Origin: Bacteroides sp. 51
GTDB taxonomy: Bacteria > Bacteroidota > Bacteroidia > Bacteroidales > Bacteroidaceae
DNA length: 64,000 nucleotides
Direction of reading: 5' to 3'
Assembly: GCF_010500965.1 (NCBI RefSeq)
Contig: NZ_QVMI01000018.1
Span: 1-64,000, forward strand
The translations under genes and the position numbers were made by a program. Of this stretch, positions 18,479 through 27,502 are shown one piece after another. Numbering within the stretch: the first letter of the stretch is position 1; every line of letters starts with the position of its first letter. The notes below the pieces were generated by a model. It had not been told where the DNA came from and searched no databases. It saw only the letters and a list, made by a program, of their open reading frames with translations.

Positions 18479-19807
18479 TTACTCAATAGGTACTACGCGA
18501 ATATTGTCGATACACAATACCGGATTACAATCGGCACCCGCTACACCACCGTGCCATACGAAGAAGGTCAATCCGGTGAGGTAATCGGCAGAGAATGCCG
18601 TTCCGCAAGCTGCCCCTTCGTGCGTTTTGGTAAAGTCGGATAGCCGGAACGAAATAGTTACCCATTTGTCGGCCGTATCATAAGAACCGGTTGCACTCCA
18701 AGGCATCCACAAGCCGCGAGGCAAATTTGTATCGGAGTAGAAAGCATTGTTCTCGGTTGGCATAGTTACATTTGCATTCGAAGTAAACATCATCTGCAAA
18801 GCAGCCGATTGCCAAGGGTTGGAAGAAGGAACCAAGAGTTCGAACTTCAACTGCAAACCGGAAACGCCATATTCTTCAATCATAGCGGCAAACTCCGGCA
18901 AAGATGAAAGCTCGGGGTAGTCCCTTGCTAGTTCAGGATTTTTAGGATTTTCAGGCGTTTCGGGCCAGTAGTTGAAACCAAAGTTATCTTCCGCCCATGT
19001 GGCACCAATCTCGCCAAGCATCTCCATGCCACCAAAGTAGAGGTAAGCACCGTCAATACCCAGTTCATCATCCCGCACCACACCGTCACGCCAACCGTGA
19101 CCGATTGCCATACCACCATGAGAACCATCCCAATCGAACAGTATATTGCGTGTATCGTGATACTGGAAAGCAGAACGGGAAGAGCCATAGATTGTGCTTA
19201 CTGTTATGTAACCCTCGGGAGCATTATCCGGAAGAATAAAGCTAACAGCCGTCTTCGTGATTTTGCTTATATTGGCTACAGGCACATTGCCCGCCATGGT
19301 AATGGTAAGCGGCACATTCGGATCATCCAACAGGTAATCGCCATAAATCGTTACCTCCGTGCCCGGGTGTGCATATTCGCAAGACATAGACGCTACCTGC
19401 GGAGCGGGAACAATCACTTTAAAGTCGTACGCTACAGTTTGGTTATCCTTCGTAATCATGTAGATTTTATCGGTCACATCCGTAGGGATGCCGCCCGGTA
19501 CATCAACCAATACCGTATAATCGGTCATGTAGCTGGTATTCAGAACAGCCTTTTGGTCATTGAAGTAAAGTTCGTAAATGCTACGCAGGTTTTCCCCCAC
19601 CAGGCAAATGGTATTGTCCATGTAAGCGCCCACCAGCAGCGAGTCGGCTGCGGCCGGGTTGGGAACCCGAACATATTTCACGGTAGGTATGCCACCCGCC
19701 ACTTCGTATTTATCCGGTTCGTCCTCGCAAGCCGTCATTGAGAAGCCCATTACGACAACAGCTGCCGCAAAGAACCAGTTTAGAACTATTTTATTCGATT
19801 TCATCAT
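18479..19807 (-). CDS. Surface glycan-binding protein (SGBP-B type lipoprotein)
   Basis: A 442-residue lipoprotein, lipobox MTAC with C27 followed by EDEPD. Ig/TIG-like domains occupy about 45-210 (PGTEVTIYGDYLLDDP near 153) and a C-terminal ligand-binding domain about 215-440, rich in tryptophan (GHGWRDG, YWPETP, GLWMPWSATG, FFVWHGG). This layout matches the glycan-binding surface protein family next to susD in many Bacteroidales loci. It sits 14 bases after susD and 9 bases before the TIG protein, so all four are one transcript. It probably holds mannan at the cell surface. Confidence 0.85.
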   Translation of the reverse strand: MMKSNKIVLNWFFAAAVVVMGFSMTACEDEPDKYEVAGGIPTVKYVRVPNPAAADSLLVGAYMDNTICLVGENLRSIYELYFNDQKAVLNTSYMTDYTVLVDVPGGIPTDVTDKIYMITKDNQTVAYDFKVIVPAPQVASMSCEYAHPGTEVTIYGDYLLDDPNVPLTITMAGNVPVANISKITKTAVSFILPDNAPEGYITVSTIYGSSRSAFQYHDTRNILFDWDGSHGGMAIGHGWRDGVVRDDELGIDGAYLYFGGMEMLGEIGATWAEDNFGFNYWPETPENPKNPELARDYPELSSLPEFAAMIEEYGVSGLQLKFELLVPSSNPWQSAALQMMFTSNANVTMPTENNAFYSDTNLPRGLWMPWSATGSYDTADKWVTISFRLSDFTKTHEGAACGTAFSADYLTGLTFFVWHGGVAGADCNPVLCIDNIRVVPIE

Positions 19808-19821
19808 TCAAGATATTAGAG

Positions 19822-21546
19822 TTAATAACTAAATTCGGTACGAACATCCACCGAGATCGGGTCTTTCATCAGATTCGGGTTGAACACCACGTCCTCTGTC
19901 GGGAAGGGCAACGTAAAGCTGCTTTCCGTCACGTTGGGAGCTGGGGTATCGGTGTTGTATCTTACCTCGCTTGCGTCATACGACCACTTTCCTGTTTCGT
20001 AATAGTTTTCATACGCACTGTCCAGGCTGTAGATTTCGTTGCGGCGTTGGCCCTTCAACTCATTAATAGCCCTCTGCGGATTGTGGTACGACAATCGTAC
20101 GTAATCGTACCAACGGTCGCCTTCCATAGCCAGTTCCAAACGGCGCTCTTTCCATACATCATCCCACGTAATGGTAGTGGGACGGGTAGCAGCAGCCACC
20201 GAACGACTGCGCACCTTATAATACGCATCAATAGCACTGGCATCGCTTGTAGAAGAATTGGTACCCATCATAGCCTCGGCATAAACCAAATAAACATCCG
20301 ACAGGCGCAGCAGGTGCGTAGCCAAACCGCTGCACATATTACCAGCCGAGAGCCCCAAGGCTTGTTGGTGGTCGTAACCATTGCCAAAGAGGTGTTTCAC
20401 GGTGTTTGAACCGGTAGCCGATTGCAAACTACCCGGACCTCCCTTGCCATAGTTATCCACATCGTACAGGAACTTCAGGTAATCGAAGCCACCTTTATCT
20501 GTCCAGAAGTATTCGTATTTATCTCCCGGAAGCATCAGCGTAGCCTTGCGGCGAACATCCGTATCAATGCGCGAGCTTGGATCGTCCAGGGCGTTGGCTC
20601 CGAACGCATCCTGCAAGTCAACCGACATACCGGCGTAACCGCCCCAACAGTCGCCAAACTCGCTGAAGCCCACAATACCCAAGTCACTTTGCAATGTATT
20701 CTGCGCGGTCCATGGGTCACGGGTAGGATACCACAACCAGGAGATGAGACATTCTTCGTTTGTATTGTTCACCAAACGGAACACATCCGAGTAGTTATCC
20801 AACAGTTGGCGACCGGAGTTATCAATCACATCTTTCGCCAGTTCGGCAGCCTTAGCCAAATCGCTGCTGTTGAGCGTACCGCTCACACCCGCTTTGGTCA
20901 GGTACACTTTAGCCAGCAGAGCCTTAGCGGCATATTGATCAATGCGACCGTCGAATTTGGTGGCGGCAGGAAGCAACTCGATCGCTTTCTCTAGCGTCAT
21001 TACAATGTACTCGTACACATCTTCTCTCTTCACTTTGTACTTTTCGTTGTACGTACCGGCTGCCAATTCCGCATTGTTATCATGTATGATGGGCACATCG
21101 CCAAACGTACGAACCAGGTAGAAGTATGCCATGCCTTTCCATGCCAGACACTCGCCCATACACTGATTGATTACCGCTTCGGAAGCGTTGGCCGATTGCA
21201 GGTTGGAGTACACCGTATTGGCATGTGCATTCACTGCCCACAAAGAGTAAGACATGTTAATCAAATCGGCATCCGTACCGTTCACGCTAAAGTCCAGATA
21301 AGGACTGCTTCCCATGTAATAGTTGCCGGAAAACACCTCGCCCACCTTGATGAATCCGCGTTGGAAATCATACCAGGGAGAGTTGTACAGGTAGTTTACA
21401 CCCTGAATGCACTGGGTATCGTTCTGGTAGAAGTTATCTACGTTGTAGTTATCTTCTGTGGGGCGATCCAGGAAATCATCACAAGAGGTGAATCCCATGT
21501 TCAGCACTGCTGCAAACGCCCAATATTTTATATTCTTTACTTTCAT
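19822..21546 (-). CDS. SusD-like starch-binding outer-membrane lipoprotein
   Basis: A 574-residue lipoprotein with lipobox FTSC (C22) followed by DDFLDRPTEDN, the standard SusD family opening. It carries the TPR-like helical repeats and the typical SusD ending with YDYVRL and LPFPTEDVVFNPNL. SusD caps the SusC barrel and captures oligosaccharides. It begins 21 bases after susC. In this locus the ligand is expected to be manno- or galactomanno-oligosaccharide. Confidence 0.95.
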   Translation of the reverse strand: MKVKNIKYWAFAAVLNMGFTSCDDFLDRPTEDNYNVDNFYQNDTQCIQGVNYLYNSPWYDFQRGFIKVGEVFSGNYYMGSSPYLDFSVNGTDADLINMSYSLWAVNAHANTVYSNLQSANASEAVINQCMGECLAWKGMAYFYLVRTFGDVPIIHDNNAELAAGTYNEKYKVKREDVYEYIVMTLEKAIELLPAATKFDGRIDQYAAKALLAKVYLTKAGVSGTLNSSDLAKAAELAKDVIDNSGRQLLDNYSDVFRLVNNTNEECLISWLWYPTRDPWTAQNTLQSDLGIVGFSEFGDCWGGYAGMSVDLQDAFGANALDDPSSRIDTDVRRKATLMLPGDKYEYFWTDKGGFDYLKFLYDVDNYGKGGPGSLQSATGSNTVKHLFGNGYDHQQALGLSAGNMCSGLATHLLRLSDVYLVYAEAMMGTNSSTSDASAIDAYYKVRSRSVAAATRPTTITWDDVWKERRLELAMEGDRWYDYVRLSYHNPQRAINELKGQRRNEIYSLDSAYENYYETGKWSYDASEVRYNTDTPAPNVTESSFTLPFPTEDVVFNPNLMKDPISVDVRTEFSY

Positions 21547-21567
21547 ATATCTTCTGTTTTTAAACTG

Positions 21568-24500
21568 TTAGAATGAGAGATTCACTCCAAATGAATAAAC
21601 GGTAGGCGACGGATAACGTCCGTTATCCACTCCGTATGTATACCCTTGCGAGTCGGCTGTGCTGGCACCTATTTCAGGGTCGTAGCCGTCATAACCGGTA
21701 ATCGTCAGCAGGTTCTGAATGTTGGCATAAAGCCGTAGGTTCTCCAGACCGATCTTCTTTACCATCTTCTTGGGGAATGTGTATCCCAATGCAATGTTCT
21801 TCAAGCGAATGTAAGAACCATCCTCTATGTAACGGTCACTCACACGGTCATTATCGTTAGGGTCGGATAGCGAAGCACGTGGAATAGAAGTTCCGGGGTT
21901 GGCTACCTTAATGTTTTCTATATGGTCGTACCACTGGGAACCATCTGCATACACAATGCTGGCATCAATAGGCACAAGCACTGCACGATCTTTAATAGAA
22001 GTCAACTGATTGGTCCAGGCCGAGTTCATGTGCGTTAGCTTCATGCTCATGTAGTTCATTACCTTGTTTCCGTAAGAACCGTTGATAAAGATTGAGAGGT
22101 CGAAGTTCTTATAACGGAAGGTATTTGTCCAGCCAAAGGTAAAGTCGGGCATGGGCGAACCGATGTTGGTGCGGTCGTATTCGTCAATAACACCATCGGG
22201 CACACCATCAGGACCACTTAGGTCTTTGTATTTAATATCGCCCACCCAAACGGTGTTACCCCGGTTGAAGTTACCGTCACTGGGATATTTAGAAGGCTTC
22301 GCAGAAGTCTGAATGTCTTCAAGGTCTGTGTAAACACCATCGCAAACATAACCGTAGAAGTTGTACAGCGATTTACCAATTTCGGATACGCTGATTACGT
22401 CGCCCCACTGTCCGTAACCTGGGATTTGAACGTTGGAAGTTCCCGAAAGGGATTTCAGTTTATTCCTGTTGATGGATAGTTGGAAGTCAGAGTCCCACTC
22501 AAAGTTTCCTATCAGCGGACGAGTGTTCAGGGTGAATTCAACCCCTTTGTTCTCAATGCTACCATAGTTACCCTTAGGAGCTGCCAATGCAGAAGAGCCG
22601 TTACCTTGCGTACCCATGTAGGAAGGTAACTGAAGTTGCATCAACATGTCGTTGGAAGTCTTCTTGTACCAATCTATCGTCAGGTTGATGCGGCTATTCA
22701 GGAAGCTAACGTCCAAACCTACGTTGAACTGTTCTTGCGATTCCCAGCGAATGGAAGAGTTGGCTATGTTGGCAGGACGATATCCGGTACCCAGTCCCGA
22801 AGGCATGCGGCTAATGGAAGAACCCCATGCATAAGAGCCGATGTTAGAGTTACCGGTTTGCCCCCAGCCCAGGCGGAGTTTACCGTTGTCGATTATATCC
22901 TTAAACGGTTCGAAGAACTTCTCGTTAGAGAAACGCCACGAAGCAGCTACCGAGTGGAAGCCCGCCCAACGGTTGTCCGGTCCAAAGTTAGAAGAACCGT
23001 CGTAACGATAGGTATAGGTAGCCAGGTAGCGATCGTCGTAGTTATAGTTCAGGCGGGTAAAGACAGAGGCCATGGCTGCACTACCGAAACCGGAGTTGAT
23101 AGACGGAGTTCCTGTTCCCAGTGATGGGTTATGCACTTCGTCCGAAGGCAATGCGGTATTGGAAACGCTGGTAAAGTCGTATTCTGATTCCCAGCACTCC
23201 TGACCCACCATCACAGTATAGTAATGTTTATCAATAGCGCCATTGTAGGTCACATAGTTCTTAAGTTGCCAGAAGGTGCTGCTGTTCTTCTGAATGCTGC
23301 TAAAGTTAGAAGCGCGCGACCATCCGCCCAGGTCGACCATCGGTTGATAGCGGTCGGCCTTGGAGCTGCTGATGTCATAGCCTAATTCGGCATGCCATAC
23401 CAGGTTTTTGATAGGGGTTACTTCAAAGAAGATGTTACCTGTTAGTTTCTGACGCTTCAACAGGATATCATCCATCAGCGCCAATGCCACCGGATTGGGA
23501 TTGGTATATCCTTCCCGAACAACGGTTGCATAGCTGCCATCTACATTATAAATAGGTATATCGGGCAGAGTGGTCAAGGAGTAATTAATCAAACCCTCGT
23601 CGCTATCGGCCAGCTTCAAGTCGTCGTTGGTGGTAGAGTAAGTGGCGCTTAATCCTAGTTTCAACCATCTCTTCAACTGAGCGTCCAGGTTGGTGCGGAC
23701 AGAGAAACGATTGAAGTTAGAACCGATAATCGTACCATCCTGATCCATATAAGAAGACGACACATAGTACTGAACTTTCTCGCTTCCACCCTGTGCAGAC
23801 ACCTGATGTTGGTGTTGCAAGGCCGTCTGGAAGATAGCATCCTGCCAGTTCGTACCCACACCCAGTAAAGAAGGGTCGGCATAGTAGTTGCTCTCTTTTA
23901 CCTGACCTGTAGAAGCCAGATCGTTGTAGAACTCGGCATATTCGCGCAGGTTCAACATATCCAGGCGTTTGGTTTGGCGTTGCACGGCCATCATGCCGTC
24001 ATACGTAAACTTTGCTTCGCCGACCTTACCGCGTTTGGTAGTAATCAGCACTACACCGTTGGCGCCCTGGGCACCGTAGATGGCAGTGGCCGAAGCATCT
24101 TTCAGAATCTCCATACTCACAATATCCGCCGGGTTGATGGTGGAAAGCGGAGAGATGGTAGAAACCTTACCGTTACCCAGCGCATCGCCCAAACCGAAGT
24201 CGGAACCGCTGTTACCGCCACCTTGCACGATAACACCGTCGATAACATACAAGGGTTCGGCGCCCGCATTAATGGTAGCTTGCCCACGTACGCGGATAGA
24301 AGAGGATGAACCCGGAGCACCGGAAGTAGACACCGCCGTTACACCGGCAGCACGCCCTTGCAGCGACTGGTCGAGATTGGTAATAATAGAACCTTTGATC
24401 TTGTCTTCGCCCATAGAAACGGACGCTCCCGAAAGGTCGCTTTTCTTCATGGTTCCGTAACCTACTACAACGACTTCGTCGAGCAGTTTGGAATCTTCTT

Positions 24501-24786
24501 TCATCACGACGCTGACGGTAGTCTGGCCGGATTTAAGTGTAATTTCCTGTGGCTGATAACCGATGGAGGAGAAAGTAAGTACGGTTTTCCCGGCAGGGAG
24601 ACTGATACTGAACTTTCCATTGATGTCGGTTATGGTACCTGTAGCGGTACCTTTCACGAGTACGCTGGCTCCAATCATGGGCGAGTTATCGGTACCATCG
24701 GTAACCGTACCGGTAACTGTTGTCTGTTGGGCCATTACATGGCAGCTCATGGCGAGCGCCAGTAGAAACAACATAATGTTCTTCAT
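21568..24786 (-). CDS. SusC/RagA family TonB-dependent outer-membrane transporter
   Basis: A 1072-residue protein: signal peptide ending VMAQ (1-19), carboxypeptidase-regulatory-like domain (about 22-105), the SusC signature DEVVVVGYGTMKKSDLSGA near 104-122, plug (about 125-235), and a beta-barrel ending with a final phenylalanine (SFGVNLSF). No STN domain is present, so it does not signal through an ECF/FecR pair. It imports oligosaccharides together with the SusD that follows. A promoter and a foldable leader lie just upstream, so the susCD genes can be transcribed apart from the three enzyme genes before them. Confidence 0.96.
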   Translation of the reverse strand: MKNIMLFLLALAMSCHVMAQQTTVTGTVTDGTDNSPMIGASVLVKGTATGTITDINGKFSISLPAGKTVLTFSSIGYQPQEITLKSGQTTVSVVMKEDSKLLDEVVVVGYGTMKKSDLSGASVSMGEDKIKGSIITNLDQSLQGRAAGVTAVSTSGAPGSSSSIRVRGQATINAGAEPLYVIDGVIVQGGGNSGSDFGLGDALGNGKVSTISPLSTINPADIVSMEILKDASATAIYGAQGANGVVLITTKRGKVGEAKFTYDGMMAVQRQTKRLDMLNLREYAEFYNDLASTGQVKESNYYADPSLLGVGTNWQDAIFQTALQHQHQVSAQGGSEKVQYYVSSSYMDQDGTIIGSNFNRFSVRTNLDAQLKRWLKLGLSATYSTTNDDLKLADSDEGLINYSLTTLPDIPIYNVDGSYATVVREGYTNPNPVALALMDDILLKRQKLTGNIFFEVTPIKNLVWHAELGYDISSSKADRYQPMVDLGGWSRASNFSSIQKNSSTFWQLKNYVTYNGAIDKHYYTVMVGQECWESEYDFTSVSNTALPSDEVHNPSLGTGTPSINSGFGSAAMASVFTRLNYNYDDRYLATYTYRYDGSSNFGPDNRWAGFHSVAASWRFSNEKFFEPFKDIIDNGKLRLGWGQTGNSNIGSYAWGSSISRMPSGLGTGYRPANIANSSIRWESQEQFNVGLDVSFLNSRINLTIDWYKKTSNDMLMQLQLPSYMGTQGNGSSALAAPKGNYGSIENKGVEFTLNTRPLIGNFEWDSDFQLSINRNKLKSLSGTSNVQIPGYGQWGDVISVSEIGKSLYNFYGYVCDGVYTDLEDIQTSAKPSKYPSDGNFNRGNTVWVGDIKYKDLSGPDGVPDGVIDEYDRTNIGSPMPDFTFGWTNTFRYKNFDLSIFINGSYGNKVMNYMSMKLTHMNSAWTNQLTSIKDRAVLVPIDASIVYADGSQWYDHIENIKVANPGTSIPRASLSDPNDNDRVSDRYIEDGSYIRLKNIALGYTFPKKMVKKIGLENLRLYANIQNLLTITGYDGYDPEIGASTADSQGYTYGVDNGRYPSPTVYSFGVNLSF

Positions 24787-24805
24787 AATGTATTCAATAG
24801 ATTTA

Positions 24806-24850
24806 GCGGCAACGTGCCGCTGCGAAGTTTTGCTAAAGGCCTCGCAGCGG
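24806..24850 (-). promoter_or_regulatory. Susc leader with two overlapping hairpins
   Basis: Between the predicted start site and the susC ATG, GCGGCA/TGCCGC (24806-24820) and CCGCTGCGA/TCGCAGCGG (24817-24825 with 24842-24850) are both perfect inverted repeats. They share bases 24817-24820, so only one can form at a time. This is the layout of a switchable leader, but no ligand, protein or small RNA partner can be seen. Confidence 0.45.
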
Positions 24851-24879
24851 ACTGGCCATTTTTATAACTTTTCTGTTGG

Positions 24880-24887
24880 CAAAGATA
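24880..24887 (-). promoter_or_regulatory. Predicted -7 box for susC
   Basis: Minus-strand TATCTTTG fits TAnnTTTG; a TTGTTTT stretch lies about 21 bases upstream in place of the -33 TTTG. The leader from here to the ATG is about 90 bases. Confidence 0.55.
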
Positions 24888-24941
24888 GAGGGTGATGGTG
24901 TGTTAAAACAAGTACAATTTTATCATTAAGTGGTACGATTC

Positions 24942-26213
24942 TCATTTTAACATGGTTCCGAAGAATTCCATCTTCGTATTCCACCAACTATCCGGTGTAT
25001 TGTGGCCGTTAAGCGGGTAGATATAATACTTTTTCTCGGAGGTAATCCGGTTAAACCCAGCGAAGTTGGTATGCGGCGGACAAACTTCATCCTGCAGTCC
25101 GACGCCCATAAGCACAGGGCATTGTATCCAGCCGGCCAGGTTTTTAATATCGAAATAGGAAAGGAGTTTGTATAAATGCGCATCGCTCAATCCCATCTCC
25201 CGCTGTTTATTTAGTATCGGTTGGGCGGGCCAATGTACTATTTTAAAATAGTCGGGATAGTCGGAAAGGAAAGGGATGGTTGGTGCGGCCGCACGAATAC
25301 GGCTATCAAGGGCACAGGCAGCCAGCGAGAAGGCTCCGCCCTGGCTCCCGCCTTCGGCGAATATCTGGCCGGTGTTGACTTCGGGACGGGAGGCAACGAA
25401 ATCAATAGCACGAATGAGGTCCATAAATGCACCGCGGTAGTAGTAGTTTTCTTTCGCATCGAGTCCGTAGGTAATCCAATCGCCGTAGGTATTGACAGAT
25501 TCTTGCAATGCCTGACCGCGAACAGATAACACAAACTCTACGTAACCGGGAGTGCCACCCGGTGCCCAAGGCTTAGAGCCATACCCCATATAGGAGATGA
25601 TGGCAGGGTATTTACCCTTTTTCGTTGGAGTGGAATAATAACCGGAGATTTCAACTCCTCCAAAGGATTTCATGGTCAAGCGGTAAAGCTTCCGGCGATT
25701 ATCGGACGAATCGGGGATAAGGGTGAGTTTATACTCAGGGGCTACTTTGGCTAGTTCTGCTTTTGTCGTGTCCCAAAATTCTTTTAGATCGGGCTGTGCA
25801 TCGGGCAGGGAAACGATTGCCGTAGGTTCGTAGCCGATATTGAATTTCTTGACTTCGGTGGATTGTCCGTTGGCGGTTTTCTCTATTAGCTGACAGCGGT
25901 AGAAACCGGGGGTGGGAAGGATGAAGGAGAAATCAATTTGCGTGGAATCGTTCTTTGCCAGGTTGATGGTTTGTCCGAGGGTGGTTATCGGCCGGTACTG
26001 GTCGGTGGTTACTTCGAGTTGAAGGGTGGCAACCTCTGTTGCGTTGGAGGTATTCTTTGCCACGACTTGAACAGTCGGCGTTTGGGGTGCATAGAACACC
26101 CAGTTGTTGGTTAGTAATACGCGGTAGTCGAATTTCGCCTGCTCCTTGCCTGCCTGGGCAAGCAAGGAGAGCGAAATACCTAAAAACAAACCAATCACCA
26201 TGTATCTTTTCAT
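24942..26213 (-). CDS. CE7 family acetyl esterase (acetylxylan esterase-like)
   Basis: A 423-residue secreted alpha/beta hydrolase with signal peptide ending LLAQ. An N-terminal Ig-like domain (about 30-130) precedes the AXE1/CE7 domain (about 132-420). Visible catalytic residues are S290 in GGSQGG, D375 in GLQDEVC and H404 in NGHNTPD; the CE7 marker RGQ is at 232-234. CE7 enzymes remove acetyl groups from sugars and oligosaccharides; here acetylated mannan fragments are the likely substrate. Follows GH27 by 47 bases. Confidence 0.9.
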   Translation of the reverse strand: MKRYMVIGLFLGISLSLLAQAGKEQAKFDYRVLLTNNWVFYAPQTPTVQVVAKNTSNATEVATLQLEVTTDQYRPITTLGQTINLAKNDSTQIDFSFILPTPGFYRCQLIEKTANGQSTEVKKFNIGYEPTAIVSLPDAQPDLKEFWDTTKAELAKVAPEYKLTLIPDSSDNRRKLYRLTMKSFGGVEISGYYSTPTKKGKYPAIISYMGYGSKPWAPGGTPGYVEFVLSVRGQALQESVNTYGDWITYGLDAKENYYYRGAFMDLIRAIDFVASRPEVNTGQIFAEGGSQGGAFSLAACALDSRIRAAAPTIPFLSDYPDYFKIVHWPAQPILNKQREMGLSDAHLYKLLSYFDIKNLAGWIQCPVLMGVGLQDEVCPPHTNFAGFNRITSEKKYYIYPLNGHNTPDSWWNTKMEFFGTMLK

Positions 26214-26260
26214 TTTTTTGTTGTTTTTGTTTGTTTTGCATGAAATGGGTACCCGTTTAT

Positions 26261-27475
26261 TTATTTCTTCTTACTCAAACGGTAAAGCACCACATCATGT
26301 CCGGGAACAGTAACTTCTTTCACCTTACGCGTATCCCCTTCATTTTGTTTCGTCCACAGGTTGCGAATACTATAAACGTTGGAATCGAAATTCGTAAAAC
26401 GTTTCGCTACATCATCATAAAGATCGAGCTTTTCCCAATTAATGGTATAAGACTTCGGTTCGGTAGTTCGATTAAGTACAGTAAACGCCCAGTCATCATT
26501 TTCGAGAGGCTTGAACCAAATTTCCAGTCCATCCTCTACCAAATGGCGGAAGCCCTGGATACCTAGCTTATCCTGATTTACCGCAATAACTTCCGCATTC
26601 ATCAGGATATCTTTCGTTTCCTGAGTCATATTGCGTATATCATTACCAAGAATAAGCGGAGCGGCAAGCATACTCCACATCGTAAAATGGGCACGGTCTT
26701 GATTTACTGATTGCCCGTTGCCGACTTCCAGCATATCAGGATCGTTCCAATGACCGGGGCCGGCATATTGGCGAAGCCCGTTTTGCATATCAAGGATTTG
26801 AAGCACACCGAAGGCAGCCCAACCGGGATGCTGGTCGATGCAATCGAAGCAGTTGTAGATATCGCCTGTGGTACGCCACATGTGTCCGGTGTCTTTTGCC
26901 CAAAGCCAGGGCTTGCTCGTCCCCCACTCGCACATACTGAATAAGATGGGGCGACCGGCGGCATGGATAGCGTCGCGCATAAGGTTGTAAGCACCTACCG
27001 GGTTGATGTCTTCGGTTTCGCACCAGTCGTATTTAAGATAGTCAATACCCCACTTGGCATATTGCAAAGCGTCCTGGTATTCGTGGCCGAAACTTCCGGG
27101 GCGACCGCCACAGGTTTTCCGTCCGGCATCGGAGTAGATACCGATTTTAAGTCCTTTGGAATGTACATAGTCGGCCAGGGCTTTCATACCGGAGGGGAAT
27201 TTCGCAGGGTCGGGCTGGATGAAACCGAGGCTATCACGCTCGCCATGCCAACAATCGTCGAGATTGAGGTAGATGTATCCGGCATCACGCAGTCCGGTTT
27301 CAACCATTGCATCGGCAATGGTGCGTATCAGGTTTTCGTCGATATTACAGGCGAATTTGTTCCAGCTGTTCCAGCCCATAGGAGGAGTCTCGGCAAGGCC
27401 TTCGAATTTCTGAGCACGGAGGCCAGATAGGGTGAACAGGAGCAAAAGTGTGATTAATGCAGTGAGTTTTTTCAT
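26261..27475 (-). CDS. GH27 alpha-galactosidase
   Basis: A 404-residue secreted enzyme, signal peptide ending RAQ (1-22), that removes alpha-1,6-galactose from galactomannan. Family marks are the opening TPPMGWNSWNKF near 30, YLNLDDCW near 69, nucleophile D150 in LKYDWC and acid/base D205 in WRTTGDI. A C-terminal beta-sandwich follows the barrel from about 320. No lipobox, so periplasmic or released. Lies 27 bases after the GH5 gene. Confidence 0.95.
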   Translation of the reverse strand: MKKLTALITLLLLFTLSGLRAQKFEGLAETPPMGWNSWNKFACNIDENLIRTIADAMVETGLRDAGYIYLNLDDCWHGERDSLGFIQPDPAKFPSGMKALADYVHSKGLKIGIYSDAGRKTCGGRPGSFGHEYQDALQYAKWGIDYLKYDWCETEDINPVGAYNLMRDAIHAAGRPILFSMCEWGTSKPWLWAKDTGHMWRTTGDIYNCFDCIDQHPGWAAFGVLQILDMQNGLRQYAGPGHWNDPDMLEVGNGQSVNQDRAHFTMWSMLAAPLILGNDIRNMTQETKDILMNAEVIAVNQDKLGIQGFRHLVEDGLEIWFKPLENDDWAFTVLNRTTEPKSYTINWEKLDLYDDVAKRFTNFDSNVYSIRNLWTKQNEGDTRKVKEVTVPGHDVVLYRLSKKK

Positions 27476-27502
27476 TGTCAGTATATGTATATGTTATTAT
27501 GT

